This document shows, piece after piece, positions 25,617-35,932 of a stretch of DNA of 64,000 bases. The translations under genes were made by a program, and so were the position numbers. The notes under the pieces were generated by a model that was given only the letters and a program-made list of their open reading frames with translations, was not told where the DNA came from and made no database searches. The DNA comes from Alphaproteobacteria bacterium HGW-Alphaproteobacteria-1 (GTDB taxonomy: Bacteria; Pseudomonadota; Alphaproteobacteria; Rhodobacterales; Rhodobacteraceae). How positions within the stretch are numbered: the stretch's first letter is position 1; every line of letters begins with the position of its first letter. The stretch spans positions 63,273 through 127,272 of the forward strand of contig PHEQ01000004.1 of the NCBI GenBank assembly GCA_002842985.1, in the 5' to 3' direction.

Positions 25617-26048
25617 TCAGGCCGCAACCGGGGCGCGCTTTGCCTGGAACACCGCGCCCATCACCGCGCCGAAGATTATGTGGAGGACCAGCGTCATCAT
25701 CGGGGCCATCATGCCGAAATTCATGCCAAAGACCCCGGCACCGGCCATCGGCATCACCGCGATCATCATCATCAGCCATGCCGCGATCCCGAACACGATC
25801 CCCTTGATCACGGCACTTCCCCCCGGGATGGCGGAATAGAGCAACGCAAAGCCGCCACCCCATGCGATCGTGCCGATCACGAAATGCACAACCCAACCCA
25901 TGGCAGAGGGCATTCCCATCATGCCGCTCAGCATCGCGATGACGTCAAGCTCGGGCATGACACCCATCATCGCCTTGCCTATCATCAGCAGCGACAGAAC
26001 CACGGTCGCGATAAAGCCTGCAAGAAGGCCCGGTTTCAGATCAGTCAT
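25617..26048 (-). CDS. Small integral membrane protein (DUF6789-like)
   Basis: 143 residues, four predicted membrane segments (about 8-28, 45-70, 80-105, 110-135), very rich in Met and Gly (for example AWLMMMIAVMPMAGAGVFGM). It follows the anti-sigma gene by 21 bases and is third in the ECF sigma operon, so it is a candidate target or sensor of that system. The Met-rich membrane helices could react with copper or oxidants, but this is speculation. No enzymatic motif is visible. Confidence 0.75.
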   Translation of the reverse strand: MTDLKPGLLAGFIATVVLSLLMIGKAMMGVMPELDVIAMLSGMMGMPSAMGWVVHFVIGTIAWGGGFALLYSAIPGGSAVIKGIVFGIAAWLMMMIAVMPMAGAGVFGMNFGMMAPMMTLVLHIIFGAVMGAVFQAKRAPVAA

Positions 26049-26069
26049 GTCGTTTCCTTTCTGCGGGCA

Positions 26070-26321
26070 TCACTTGCCCGATTTCCTGTGTTTGAGGACG
26101 TTCGAAAGGATCGCTTCCATTCGCGCCGTATCGGTGTCGGAGACTGACGCGGGATTTGACGCCATATCGCTCAGCGCCGCAGTCGTGCGCATCTGATCGA
26201 CAAAGGCGTTGCAGCCCTTGCAGATCGCCAGATGCATCCGCATCTGAAGCACCTCCCAGGAGGACAAGTCGCCGTCGATCAGCGCGCTTGCGCGTCTGGC
26301 GACATCCTTGCATCTCAGCAT
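26070..26321 (-). CDS. Zinc-binding anti-sigma factor (ZAS/zf-HC2 type)
   Basis: 83 residues from ATG 26321 (MLRCKDVARRASALIDGDLS). The motif MHLAICKGCNAF gives His30-x3-Cys34-x2-Cys37, the zinc-binding anti-sigma signature. It lacks a membrane segment, so it is a cytoplasmic ZAS protein of the ChrR/RsrA kind that can release its sigma factor when oxidised or demetallated. It lies 67 bases downstream of the ECF sigma gene. Confidence 0.85.
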   Translation of the reverse strand: MLRCKDVARRASALIDGDLSSWEVLQMRMHLAICKGCNAFVDQMRTTAALSDMASNPASVSDTDTARMEAILSNVLKHRKSGK

Positions 26322-26388
26322 CCGTCCGATCCCTTTTCGATCCTCACAACAACAGGACGATGCAAGCCACGAAACGTTACAAAGAAAA

Positions 26389-27021
26389 TCACCGGCGGAC
26401 CTCGGCCGCGCCGACAGATGGTTCCTGAAGCTCATCCAGCGTGTCGCGGATCGCCAGCCGCGCCCGGTGCAGGAGCACGCGCATGTTCGCGGCCGAGATG
26501 TCCAGAATGTCGCAGATTTCCGCCGGGTCCAGATCCGCCTGACCGCGCAGCAAAAGGACGGCGCGTTGCGCAGGCGGCAAGCGCGTGATCGCCCGAGCGA
26601 CATGGTCAAGCGCGGTTTTCCCGGAAAGGATGCGCTCTGGCGTCAGGTCATCCCACAATTCTGGCCTGTCTTTCCAGCGTCCGCGCCCGTCAAACGCCGC
26701 CTGAAGGCTGTCCACCTCACCATTATCCTCGAACGAAATGCTTCTGCCGTCGCGCTTGAGCCGCGTGCGCGCCTTGTTCATCAGAATGGCGTAAATCCAG
26801 CCCGCGAGCGAGGATCGGCCCTCGAAGCCTTGGATGTTCTCCAGCACCGCAACCCATGTTTCCTGAACGACTTCCTCGGCGGTAGCCTGATTTTTGACGA
26901 TCCCCGCGCACAGGCGCAGCATCGCGCCGTTATGCTTGCGATAGACATGCTCGAAGGCGGCACTGTCCGCGACGGCCAGAAGGGCGATTACCTTGCGCTC
27001 GTCTTGGCGGTCTTCTGACAT
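26389..27021 (-). CDS. ECF-type RNA polymerase sigma factor
   Basis: 210 residues. Region 2 (about 22-90) includes AEEVVQETWVAVLENI and region 4 (about 140-195) includes LPPAQRAVLLLRGQADLDPA and a helix-turn-helix ending NMRVLLHRARLAIRD. A longer than usual acidic linker joins them. The ATG is preceded by AAGGGGATCTC. It heads a three-gene operon with a ZAS anti-sigma factor and a Met-rich membrane protein, and probably autoregulates; I could not pick out its promoter by eye in the 157-base divergent gap with the esterase gene. Confidence 0.93.
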   Translation of the reverse strand: MSEDRQDERKVIALLAVADSAAFEHVYRKHNGAMLRLCAGIVKNQATAEEVVQETWVAVLENIQGFEGRSSLAGWIYAILMNKARTRLKRDGRSISFEDNGEVDSLQAAFDGRGRWKDRPELWDDLTPERILSGKTALDHVARAITRLPPAQRAVLLLRGQADLDPAEICDILDISAANMRVLLHRARLAIRDTLDELQEPSVGAAEVRR

Positions 27022-27178
27022 GAGATCCCCTTAACCCCGACGACAGCCATAGACTCCGATGCGCGCAACGTCCACTTGGCGATGGCCACGCCGCGAGGGT
27101 CACACAAGGGTGACAGGGCAACGCTAGGCAGAGGGCAGCCTTTGTGCAACGCTTGACGTGACTTCAGGAGTTTGCCCC

Positions 27179-28006
27179 ATGCGCCTTGCCCTCGTTTTCG
27201 CCGCCTGTCTTGCCCTGGCCACGCCCGCCCGCGCCCAACCCGTTTGCGGCGGTGATATGCCCTGCGCGACGCCCTCGGGAAGTTATCGCATCGCCCTGCC
27301 CGAGGGTGACGGGCCATTTCCGGTGGTGTTTTTCCTGCACGGGTATGGCGGCAGCGCGCAGGGCACGATGCGCGGCGGCACGGCGCGCACAGCACTTGAA
27401 CGCGGCTATGCCTTCATCGCGCCCGAGGGACTGACGCGACCGGGGCGCAACCGCACAAGCTGGAATTTCCACCCTGGGTTTCCCGGACCGCGCGACGAGG
27501 CGGCCTTTCTTCGGGAGGTGATGCAGGACGCCGCCGCGCGGTTCCGCATCGACCCCGCGCGCAGCCTGCTGACGGGGTTTTCCATCGGCGGCTCGCTCAC
27601 CAGCTATATCGCCTGCGCGCACCCCGGCGATTTTGCCGCTTATGCGCCGGTTTCGGGCAGTTTCTGGCGGCCCCACCCAGAGAATTGCGCCGGTCCGGTG
27701 CGGCTTTTGCATACCCATGGCTGGCGCGATCAGGTCGTGCCGCTCGAGGGCCGCGAGATCCGGGCAGGCTTTGCCCAGGGCGACGTGTTCGAGGCCATGC
27801 AGATCTGGCGCGTCGCCAATCGCTGCGTGCGCCACTATCCCGACCTTTTCGAGATCGGCGACGGTTTCTGGCGGCGCGTCTGGCTCGATTGCGCGGCCGG
27901 CTCGGCGCTGGAACTGGCGTTATTCGATGGCGGCCACGGTGTTCCGCGCGGCTGGAGCGGCCTGGCGCTGGACTGGTTCGAAGCGCAGATCGGTCTGTCC
28001 CAGTAG
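27179..28006 (+). CDS. Secreted polyhydroxybutyrate depolymerase-like esterase (LpqC family)
   Basis: 275 residues from ATG 27179, with CAGGAG upstream. Signal peptide MRLALVFAACLALATPARA is followed by a mature alpha/beta hydrolase. The oxyanion region FFLHGYGGSAQG and nucleophile elbow GFSIGGS are clear; the His is likely in FDGGHGVPRGW. Family members hydrolyse short-chain polyesters or feruloyl-type esters. It stands alone between the divergent ECF sigma gene and the convergent opgH, with only 3 bases to the opgH stop. Confidence 0.82.
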   Translation: MRLALVFAACLALATPARAQPVCGGDMPCATPSGSYRIALPEGDGPFPVVFFLHGYGGSAQGTMRGGTARTALERGYAFIAPEGLTRPGRNRTSWNFHPGFPGPRDEAAFLREVMQDAAARFRIDPARSLLTGFSIGGSLTSYIACAHPGDFAAYAPVSGSFWRPHPENCAGPVRLLHTHGWRDQVVPLEGREIRAGFAQGDVFEAMQIWRVANRCVRHYPDLFEIGDGFWRRVWLDCAAGSALELALFDGGHGVPRGWSGLALDWFEAQIGLSQ

Positions 28007-28009
28007 GGA

Positions 28010-29859
<1,850 letters not shown>

Positions 29860-29872
<13 letters not shown>

Positions 29873-31368
29873 CGGTAAAGCCACACTTCCGATACGCCGT
29901 GCCCCTCGTGGAAAAGCTGCGCACGGATTTCGGACACCTGCACGTCAGCGGGATCAAAGGAAAACGCAAGGCGCGGCCCACCGGTTTCGGGGTTGCGCTG
30001 AACGAGGCCCTGCGACGTCTCCAGTCTTGCGGAATTCACGTAGATCACCAGATCGTCGTAATCCTCGGGCAGGGCAGCGTGAGGGGCAAAGTCAATCGTG
30101 ACCAACTGGCGCTGGTTGTGCGGAAAGCCGCGCCCGATCCGCGTCCCGATCACCGGCGCCACCGGCTTTTGCTCCGGGATCTCGGCCGTCCAGGACATGT
30201 GGTAGGTGAAGGCGTGCTCGCTTCCCGCCGCGAGCGGCTCTCGCGGGCGCCAGTAGGTCACGATATTGTCGAAAATCTCCTTGTCGGTCGGGATTTCCAC
30301 AAGCGTCACCGCGCCGCGCCCCCAATCCTCGCCGGGCGTGATCCAGAGACCGGGACGGCGGTGATAGAGCGCCTCCAGATCGTGGAAATCCGAGTAGCGC
30401 CGCGCGCGCTGCGCAAGGCCGAAACCCTGCGGGCCGTCATCCACGAAACTCGACACCTGAAGCTGGCGCGGATTGCCCAAAGGCCGCCACAACATCTCGC
30501 CATTGCCGTTGAGGATCGTCAGCCCGTCGCTGTCATGGACGGCAGGGCGGAAATCGTTGAAGCGGTCGCGGTTCTTGGCGTCGAAATAGAACATCGAGGT
30601 GAGCGGCGCGATACCGACGTTTGCCAGATCCACCCGCGGCCAGAGCGTGCAGCGCACATCGACATCCGCCACGTCGCCATAAGGGTCGAGTGTGAAATGA
30701 TACATCCCCGTGACCGACGGGCTCTCCATCAGCGCATGGATGCGGTGAAGCCGCGCGCCGGGAGCGGGTTTTTCGATCCAGAACCGGGTGAAATCGGGAA
30801 ATTCCTCGCCTTCCGGCGCGGCGGTTTTGAGGGCCAACCCCCGCGCCGACAGCCCGTAAACCAGATCTCGCGGGATCACGCGGAAATAGCTGGCACCCTG
30901 GAAAACGGCATATTCCTGAAAGAAGCCGGGTTTGGCGATCTCGGCCCGGAGCCGCACGCCGGAATAGCCCAGCCGGTCGTCGATGGGCAGATCGTCGGGC
31001 ACGATCTCGTGCTTTTCATAAAGCGACAGATCGAAGGGAACGCGCCGCGCGATGCCGTCCTCGACCATGTTGACCTCGACCGAATGGGGAAAATACAGCC
31101 CCGGCGGGAAGAGGTCGAATTCAAGCGTCGCTTCGGTCCCGGCCCAGAAAACGCGCGATGGATCGTAGCGGATCGCGCGATACTGGTCATAGGTCAGGTC
31201 GCGCCATTCCTGCGGGACCAGCGGGCGCTTGGCATAGGGCCTGACTGCCACGTCCCGCGCGAGCGCATCGAGCATCTCCTCGGAAAACGCCACGCCCTCG
31301 GCCGCGCGGGCCATCCCCGGCCACAGCGCCAGCGCGCCCAACCCCTGCAAGACCTCGCGGCGGATCAT
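29860..31368 (-). CDS. opgG: Periplasmic glucan biosynthesis protein OpgG (MdoG)
   Basis: 502 residues from ATG 31368 (MIRREVLQGLGALALWPGMA), which overlaps the opgC stop as ATGA. The N-terminus resembles a signal sequence with a double-Arg start, so Tat export is possible. The body has the OpgG landmarks RPYAKRPLVPQEWRDLTYDQ, FWIEKPAP and TYHMSW. OpgG works in the periplasm on the nascent glucan, probably in branching or release. It sits between opgC and opgH. Confidence 0.95.
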
Positions 31369-32597
31369 TTCGCAGCCCTCCACGGGTGGCCCTTGAACCA
31401 GGCTGCCACATAGGCGACCACGATCAGGGCCCCGAAGCCGACGAAATTGGCAAGCGTCATGTTCCAAGCGGTCCGCCCGACCTGGTCCATGACAAAGCCC
31501 GAGAGGCGCGCGAAGAACATCGAAAAGACGAACACCGCCAGCGATTGCTGTCCCACCTTGAGGATCATCGCCAGAAGGCCCGACCAGAGCCGTGACACAA
31601 GGCCCGTGCCTGCGGCCCGAAGCCGCGCGCCACCCTCACCCGCCGCCGCCCAGCACAGATAGGCAAGTGCCAGGAAATGCACATACCGCAGAATGCCGAA
31701 ATCGGACTTGTTGAACAGGCCCCGATTCTCGATCCGCCAATCGCGCGCCCAGTCAAGACCGAATTCGCGCACTCCGATATTCGACAACGGAATGTTGGCG
31801 ATCACGATCAGCGCCGCCAGACCGATCAGCACCCGGTTCACCGGCGGTTTCGGCAGCCAGCCGCGCATGAACGCAAAGCCGGTGAAGAAGATGAGCTGCC
31901 AGCCGAACGGGTTGAAGAACCATTTGCGATCTGACCACGGCTCTGCCGGAAAGCCGAGATGCAAGGCCTCGAGGCCAAGCGGCTCCAGCACCGCGCGCTG
32001 CGCGAAAAGCCAGATCAGCCCCATCGCGCCGAACACCGCCCAGGGGCTTACCCGGCTCAGTGCCATCATCACCGGCATCATCACCAGAATGACCATATAC
32101 ATCGGCAGGATGTCGAAATAATTGGGCACATAGGTGAGGGTGAAAAGACCCACAAGCTGCGGCCCCGGATCCTCGAAAAACTTCCAGAGGTTCAGCGACC
32201 CGATATAGGTCTTGTCGAAGGTGCCGAAGTGATCGAACGCCGCAAGCAGCGTCGCGGTGGCAAAGAACAGCGCGATATGCGCCCAGTAGACCTGCCAGAC
32301 GCGGTAGCCCACGCGCGCCGAGCCAAGGGTCCAGCCCGTCCGGTCAAACGTCCGGCCAAACGCGATGGCCGAGGCCATGCCAGAGCAGAATACGAAAATC
32401 TCGGTCGCGTCCGAAAAACCCCAGCGCGCCGGAATCCAGCTGGTGAAGAAATTGCGCGGGGTGTGGGCGGCGAGGATGATGAACATCGCCAGCCCGCGAA
32501 AGAAATCCAGCCGGATATCGCGCGTGCTCGCCACCGGGGCGGCTGCCGCTTTGTGGGATTGGCTATGTGCCATGGCCGGATCGGCAACACTCGTCAT
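31365..32597 (-). CDS. opgC: OpgC, membrane protein for succinylation of periplasmic glucans
   Basis: 410 residues from ATG 32597, with AAGGAG upstream. About ten membrane segments and an acyltransferase-3-like N-terminus (RDIRLDFFRGLAMFIILAAH). OpgC adds succinyl groups to glucans, giving them negative charge. Here opgC is first, then opgG and opgH; in Rhodobacter sphaeroides the reported order is opgGIHDC, so opgI and opgD are missing and the order is rearranged. The TPR gene 35 bases upstream may share the transcript. Confidence 0.93.
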   Translation of the reverse strand: MTSVADPAMAHSQSHKAAAAPVASTRDIRLDFFRGLAMFIILAAHTPRNFFTSWIPARWGFSDATEIFVFCSGMASAIAFGRTFDRTGWTLGSARVGYRVWQVYWAHIALFFATATLLAAFDHFGTFDKTYIGSLNLWKFFEDPGPQLVGLFTLTYVPNYFDILPMYMVILVMMPVMMALSRVSPWAVFGAMGLIWLFAQRAVLEPLGLEALHLGFPAEPWSDRKWFFNPFGWQLIFFTGFAFMRGWLPKPPVNRVLIGLAALIVIANIPLSNIGVREFGLDWARDWRIENRGLFNKSDFGILRYVHFLALAYLCWAAAGEGGARLRAAGTGLVSRLWSGLLAMILKVGQQSLAVFVFSMFFARLSGFVMDQVGRTAWNMTLANFVGFGALIVVAYVAAWFKGHPWRAAK

Positions 32598-32632
32598 CGC
32601 GGTGTCGGCTCCTTGCAAATTGTGTCGCGGGT

Positions 32633-34009
32633 TCACTCGGCCGGAAGACGCTCGGCCCCGGTCCAGCCGCCGCGCGCGGCCTCGATCAGGTCGAGACGGG
32701 TGGCGGCGTAACGATCAAGCTTGCCCGCGCGACGCGCGCTGCGCTCCTTGAGGATGGCCTCCGCCTCGGCCATGAACCCCGCGCGCAGCGCCGCATCGAT
32801 GGTCAGCCGCTCGAAAACGTCGCGTTGCGCATGGCTGCCGCCGGCGAGTTGCATGGAATGGCGCGCCCGTCCCAGGTTGAGAAACGCCGTCTTGTAATCC
32901 CCTTCACCGAAGGCCTCAAGCCCCGTCGCCGCCGACAGGCCGGGGTTTGCCATCCGTGCCATCATGTCCGAGGCATTGGCGTGCCTGGCGTCACCATGAA
33001 GCCGCGCCATGAGACGCTTGACCGCCGTCTCTCGCTTGCCGCCGATGAGTGCCAGCAGATAGTGGAGATCGGCAAATACAAGACAGGCGTCCTCTGTCCG
33101 GCGCTCGCAGATATCGGCCATCTCCTCCCAGCGGTCGCCAACGTCAATACCCTCCAACTCCAGCCGCATGAGCATGGATGCCCCGTTGGAAATATCGCGG
33201 AAATCGTCGGTATGGTCGCGGCGCACCTCCGTGTCATAGAGGTGGAACACCGCGTCCGTCTCACCCTGATCGAGATGCATCAGCGCCTTGTGCCACCAGA
33301 CGTGATAGCGAAAATTGTTGCAATGCGTCCAGGCGGCCTCGCGCCCGTCAAGCCAGGTCAGACCCGCGCGCGAATTGCAGGTCATGTCGAACACATGCGC
33401 CACCGCATGCAGCCCCCAGGCATCATCGGCAGCAAGGCTGAGGCCCAGCCGCCCCGCCGTTTCGGCACGGCCGTAATCGCCGGTCTCTTCCAGCGCGAAG
33501 GCATGACAGCCAAAGAGATAGCCGCGTGCCGGGTTCTTGGCGTCATAGGCCGGCAATAGCGCCTCGATAGAGGCGCGCATCCCCTTGTTGTCCCCCAGAA
33601 TGAAGCGGGTGGCGTGGCCGATCTTCATCGCCATCGCATCTTCGGGCCAGCGGGTGAGGATCGCCTCCATCTCGCGCACCGTCTCGGTGGGGCGACCGTC
33701 GATCCATGCCCCGAGCGCGCGGACATAGCCCATCTCGCGCGGCAGGGGCGCGCCGTCTTTCGCACACGAAATCGCCGCCTCATGGGCGGCGCGTGCGGTC
33801 TCTTCCATCTCGCTGCGGCCCAGCATCTTGCAGAACAGGCCCTTGACGGCATGAGCCATGGCAAAGCCCGGCTCCTCGCTCAGAACCTTGCCGAGCTGGT
33901 CGGGCGTCGTGGCGGCATGGGCAAGAAACGCCAACACCATCTTGTCCCAGGCCTGCACGGCCTCGGGCGAGGTGAGCGAGGTTTCATACCCGAATTGATC
34001 GTTACGCAT
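32633..34009 (-). CDS. Tetratricopeptide-repeat protein of unknown function
   Basis: 458 residues from ATG 34009 (MRNDQFGYETSLTSPEAVQA), all-helical, with repeat-like segments such as GYLFGCHAFALEETGDYGRA and AVAHVFDMTCNSRAGLTWLD. It resembles the StaR-like TPR group conserved in proteobacteria, which has no known reaction. No signal peptide or membrane segment. It ends 35 bases before opgC on the same strand; a link to glucan synthesis is possible but unproven. Confidence 0.75.
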   Translation of the reverse strand: MRNDQFGYETSLTSPEAVQAWDKMVLAFLAHAATTPDQLGKVLSEEPGFAMAHAVKGLFCKMLGRSEMEETARAAHEAAISCAKDGAPLPREMGYVRALGAWIDGRPTETVREMEAILTRWPEDAMAMKIGHATRFILGDNKGMRASIEALLPAYDAKNPARGYLFGCHAFALEETGDYGRAETAGRLGLSLAADDAWGLHAVAHVFDMTCNSRAGLTWLDGREAAWTHCNNFRYHVWWHKALMHLDQGETDAVFHLYDTEVRRDHTDDFRDISNGASMLMRLELEGIDVGDRWEEMADICERRTEDACLVFADLHYLLALIGGKRETAVKRLMARLHGDARHANASDMMARMANPGLSAATGLEAFGEGDYKTAFLNLGRARHSMQLAGGSHAQRDVFERLTIDAALRAGFMAEAEAILKERSARRAGKLDRYAATRLDLIEAARGGWTGAERLPAE

Positions 34010-34196
34010 GGCCCGAGTGTCCTTTCGGCAGAAGAGATGCGGTCTAGCTAGCCCGCTATTTATGACACCGGCAACCAAAGCGCGCCGCCGATCACCAATA
34101 CGTTATCCTTTTGGAAGGGAATGTTACGACTCACGCGCCCGTGCTCAAGATTCGGGCGCGGTCCGAGCAGCAAAAACCCGCTGAGCGTGTGTCCGC

Positions 34197-34667
34197 CTAT
34201 TCCGCCACCGCCGCCCGCGCCACCGCGTCGAACACCCCGTCAAGCTCGGCTGCCAGCGCGCGCAGCGCCTCGCCGCCCTCGTCGAAATAGGGGGCAAAGA
34301 CGTGGCTTGGCGTCTTGTAGGCAAGCGTCGAGGTGCCATCGGCGTTCTCGGTGGCATAAAGAACGATCGGGGCCTCGATGCCGGCGGCGATGCTGGCGTC
34401 AAGCATCCGGCGCGCGTAATCGTTGCGATAAAGGCCGAATACGCGATTGCCGGGAATGTCTATGCCCTGCATCTTGGCCCCCGCCGAGGCGCTGGCCTGA
34501 TTGACGATGCGGATTTCGCTGGTCTCGACCACCTCGTTGACGGATTTGACCAGATTATCAAAGGATTTCCCGCTTTGCAGGACCACCCAGCCCTCGCGCG
34601 GCTCGAGCGCCTGCGCGCCGGTGGCGAAAACCATGAAAACAGCAAGAAGTTTCAGAAATCGTTGCAT
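34197..34667 (-). CDS. Exported DUF302 domain protein
   Basis: 156 residues from ATG 34667, with GAGGG upstream. Signal peptide MQRFLKLLAVFMVFATGAQA, then a single DUF302 domain: KSFDNLVKSVNEVVE, RVFGLYRNDYARRMLDASIA and the conserved ending of the fold THVF/PSHVFAPYFDEGG. DUF302 proteins are small periplasmic or cytosolic proteins of unknown function, often near redox or metal genes. It is separated from both neighbours by 77-187 bases and may be monocistronic. Confidence 0.8.
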   Translation of the reverse strand: MQRFLKLLAVFMVFATGAQALEPREGWVVLQSGKSFDNLVKSVNEVVETSEIRIVNQASASAGAKMQGIDIPGNRVFGLYRNDYARRMLDASIAAGIEAPIVLYATENADGTSTLAYKTPSHVFAPYFDEGGEALRALAAELDGVFDAVARAAVAE

Positions 34668-34744
34668 GAATAACCCTCCATCTGACACCGCAGGTGCTAC
34701 GCCCTGCCCCGAGTCGCGGCAAATCACGTGGCCGCGAGCGATGG

Positions 34745-35920
34745 TTACAACTCCTTGCCGAGGCGGCCCAGCACCGCCTCCGTATCCGCCCCGGTGGCGG
34801 GCGGCGCGGATCGATAGCTCACCGGCGTGCGCGAAAATTTGAGCGGATTGCCGATAAGACGGACCCCGCCCGCCGCAGTCTGCGACGCGGGCAGCGTCAC
34901 GGTCATGCCGCGCGCCTGCGCCTGTTCGCTCTCGAGCGCCTGCTCGACCGTGTTGACCGGGCCGACCGGAACCTTGCGTGCCTCCAGCCCCTCGATCACG
35001 TCCTGCATGGTCCGGCTTGCCAGCGCCCCGGCAAGCATCGGTACCAGCACCGCACGGTTGGCCAGCCGCGCGGTGTTGGTGGCAAAGCGCGGGTCAGTGG
35101 CCCAGTCGGGTTGCCCCAGATAGTCACAAAACCGGGCATATTGGCTGTCATTGCCGACAGCGACGATCACATGGCCGTCAGCGGTGGCAAAAACCTGATA
35201 GGGCACGATATTGGGATGGGCATTGCCCGCCCTTGTGGGTGAAATCCCCGAGGTAAGGTAGTTCAACCCCTGATTGGTCAGCCAGGACAGCGTCGCATCG
35301 ACCAGTGCTATGTCGATATGCTGCCCCTCGCCGGTCGCATCCCGGTGGCGCAACGCGGCAAGGATACCGGTCGCCGCATAGAGCCCGCAGACGATATCGG
35401 CCACGCCCACGCCCACCTTCATCGGCTCGCCATGAGCCTCACCGGTGATCGACATGATCCCGGCAAAGCCCTGCGCCATGAGGTCATAGCCCGGCTTGTC
35501 GCGATTCGGCCCGGTCTGGCCGAAACCGGAGATCGAGCAATAGACAAGACCCGGATAGGCCGCGCAGAGCGTTTCGTGATCAAGCCCGTATTTGCGCAAA
35601 CCGCCCGGTTTGAAATTCTCGATCACCACATCGGCACGCCCCGCCAGCGCGCGCAGGGTCTTTTGCATCGCCGGGTCGGTCAGATCCACGGCCACGGATT
35701 TCTTGTTGCGGTTGGAGGACATGAAATAGGCCGAGAGGTCCGTGGGCTTGCCGTCCTTGCCCATGGCAAACGGCGGGCCCCAGCCGCGCGTGTCGTCTCC
35801 CTGAAGGCTCTCGATCTTGATCACCTCGGCGCCCAGATCGCCCAGAAGCTGCGTGCAGGTGGGACCGGCCAGAATGCGGCTCAGATCGAGAATGACGAGA
35901 CCATCAAGCGGGCCGGGCAT
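34745..35920 (-). CDS. CaiB/BaiF family CoA-transferase (family III)
   Basis: 391 residues beginning MPGPLDGLVILDLSRILAGP. The catalytic Asp146 lies in KPGYDLMAQGFAG, and SISGFGQTGP is the family landmark. It therefore moves CoA between acyl groups through an aspartyl-CoA anhydride. Its gene is 12 bases downstream of a ThDP-dependent enzyme gene, recalling the frc-oxc pair for oxalate, but the partner is not an obvious oxalyl-CoA decarboxylase. Donor and acceptor acids are unknown. Confidence 0.9.
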   Translation of the reverse strand: MPGPLDGLVILDLSRILAGPTCTQLLGDLGAEVIKIESLQGDDTRGWGPPFAMGKDGKPTDLSAYFMSSNRNKKSVAVDLTDPAMQKTLRALAGRADVVIENFKPGGLRKYGLDHETLCAAYPGLVYCSISGFGQTGPNRDKPGYDLMAQGFAGIMSITGEAHGEPMKVGVGVADIVCGLYAATGILAALRHRDATGEGQHIDIALVDATLSWLTNQGLNYLTSGISPTRAGNAHPNIVPYQVFATADGHVIVAVGNDSQYARFCDYLGQPDWATDPRFATNTARLANRAVLVPMLAGALASRTMQDVIEGLEARKVPVGPVNTVEQALESEQAQARGMTVTLPASQTAAGGVRLIGNPLKFSRTPVSYRSAPPATGADTEAVLGRLGKEL

Positions 35921-35932
35921 GGGCGCCTCCTT

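Noticed and set aside
25489..25896. Upstream extension of the radical SAM frame, including an FLCHSCYVTQ segment
   Set aside because: An in-frame GTG at 25569 exists but has no ribosome site, and the region further upstream overlaps the membrane protein gene. ATG 25488 has AAGGAG.
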